Below are positions 63,336 through 64,000 of a stretch of DNA of 64,000 nt, piece after piece. The stretch lies in NCBI GenBank assembly GCA_038207425.1, contig JBBQZU010000006.1:62001-126000 (forward strand), given 5' to 3'. This DNA is from JBBQZU01 sp038207425 (GTDB lineage: Bacteria > Bacteroidota > Bacteroidia > Flavobacteriales_D > Cryomorphaceae). Under the pieces are notes generated by a model. It had not been told where the DNA came from and ran no database searches. It saw only the letters and a list, made by a program, of their open reading frames with translations. The position numbers and the translations under genes are program-made. Each line of letters begins with the position of its first letter. Positions within the stretch are counted from its first letter, which is position 1.

Positions 63336-64000
63336 TTAGTAAGTCCTGATCCAGTTTGACAGTTGAACGATAATCACTTCTTCAAGAAATATCAGGAACA
63401 TTGCCAGCACAACAGACTGATTCGCAGCACGGCCAACGCCTCTCGTTCCTTGTACGGCATTGAAGCCCTTATAGCAACCTATTATGCCGATGGTAAAACC
63501 ATAGGCAATAGATTTTGTGAGTGAAGTAAAAAGATCCAGAAAGGAAACGGATGAAAACGCTTCTTGGAAAAAACTTATGATACCAGTATCCTCTTCCGAG
63601 TGTACGTTAAAATAGGATCCTAAAAGCCCTACACAAATGCAGTAGAGCGATAGGATCGGGATGGTGATGGTGGTTGCGGTAACACGCGTTACCACCAGAT
63701 ATCTGAAAGGATTGATCGCGCTTACTTCCATGGCATCAATTTGCTCAGTCACTTTCATGGAACTCAGCTCAGCGCCAATGCTAGAGCCAACTTTTCCGGC
63801 ACAAATAAGGGCCGTTACCAATGGTCCCAAGGCGCGTACAATGGCGATGCCGATAAGCGAAGGCAGCCAAGAAGTGGCTCCAAAGTCCTCTAAAGAAGGG
63901 CGCGATTGCTTGGTGAAAACAACCCCGATGATAAATCCTGTAACGGTGATGAGTGGGAGCGATTTTAAGCCGATCTCAAAACACTGGTTTATGATTTCAC
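63336..64000 (-). CDS. MlaE-type ABC permease, C-terminal part
   Basis: The frame is open from the right edge of the window (first codons EIINQCFEIGLKSLPLITVT) to the stop at 63336-63338. It contains RALGPLVTALICAGKVGSSI, GAELSSMKVTEQIDAMEVSA, INPFRYLVVTRV and GYFNVHS-like transmembrane regions typical of MlaE/YrbE permeases (E-x-x-x-M-x-V-x-E-Q-I-D-A coupling helix). The N-terminus lies beyond the window. It ends three bases before the ATPase gene. Confidence 0.9.
   Translation of the reverse strand, partial: EIINQCFEIGLKSLPLITVTGFIIGVVFTKQSRPSLEDFGATSWLPSLIGIAIVRALGPLVTALICAGKVGSSIGAELSSMKVTEQIDAMEVSAINPFRYLVVTRVTATTITIPILSLYCICVGLLGSYFNVHSEEDTGIISFFQEAFSSVSFLDLFTSLTKSIAYGFTIGIIGCYKGFNAVQGTRGVGRAANQSVVLAMFLIFLEEVIIVQLSNWIRTY

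Overview
The window comes from a member of the Bacteroidota that I cannot place more precisely. The signs are a SusC/SusD pair, type IX secretion (T9SS) C-terminal sorting domains, Bacteroidota-type promoters (TAnnTTTG at -7), lipoproteins with acidic residues after the lipid cysteine, and weak or absent Shine-Dalgarno sequences. No rRNA, tRNA, CRISPR array, prophage or intact insertion sequence was seen. Two coding regions run off the window edges.

Layout. 0-3.3 kb: the N-terminus of a BNR-repeat secreted protein, a decayed T9SS cargo gene and two GNAT acetyltransferases. 3.3-17.5 kb: an MBL-fold hydrolase, then sulfide/persulfide detoxification (Crp-type regulator, CstB-like persulfide dioxygenase-rhodanese, two YeeE/YedE halves, and sulfide:quinone reductase further on). 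Interleaved on the minus strand is a dissolved-inorganic-carbon uptake operon (small secreted protein, DabA, DabB, SulP). 17.8-24.5 kb: a MuiA/DUF4139 protein and topoisomerase IV (parE, parC). 24.5-29.1 kb: a repeat cluster, another decayed T9SS cargo gene, an AbgT transporter and several damaged small genes. 29.2-46.4 kb: a polysaccharide utilisation locus (PUL). 46.4-52.4 kb: an FAD oxidoreductase, topoisomerase IB, an FNT channel, an IS1595-type relic and a DUF2383 stress protein. 52.4-61 kb: minus-strand operons for membrane, redox and hydrolase functions plus a PPK2 kinase. 61-64 kb: an Mla-type lipid transport operon.

The most coherent system is the PUL. It has a divergent Na+/sugar symporter, SusC, SusD, a LamG surface lipoprotein, two GH144 enzymes, a serine esterase, a GH3 beta-glucosidase and a large lipoprotein with a six-hairpin glycosidase-like core that I cannot assign to a family. 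GH144 founding members act on beta-1,2-glucan, so the predicted substrate is linear or cyclic, possibly ester-substituted, beta-1,2-glucan. One GH144 has a surface-export-like lipoprotein signal and the other does not. This suggests surface cleavage, SusCD import, periplasmic trimming by GH144 and GH3, and glucose uptake by the symporter.

The second system oxidises sulfide to persulfide (SQR) and then to sulfite/thiosulfate (CstB-like). It is apparently controlled by a Crp-fold protein with a Cys-X5-Cys pair, and a cluster of GTGA/TCAC half-sites sits at the target promoter.

A notable background feature is gene decay. Three T9SS cargo genes carry in-frame stops, IS1595, Gfo/Idh and AraC relics are present, and four small reading frames are broken by apparent single-base deletions. 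Those single-base breaks could be real or could be sequence errors.
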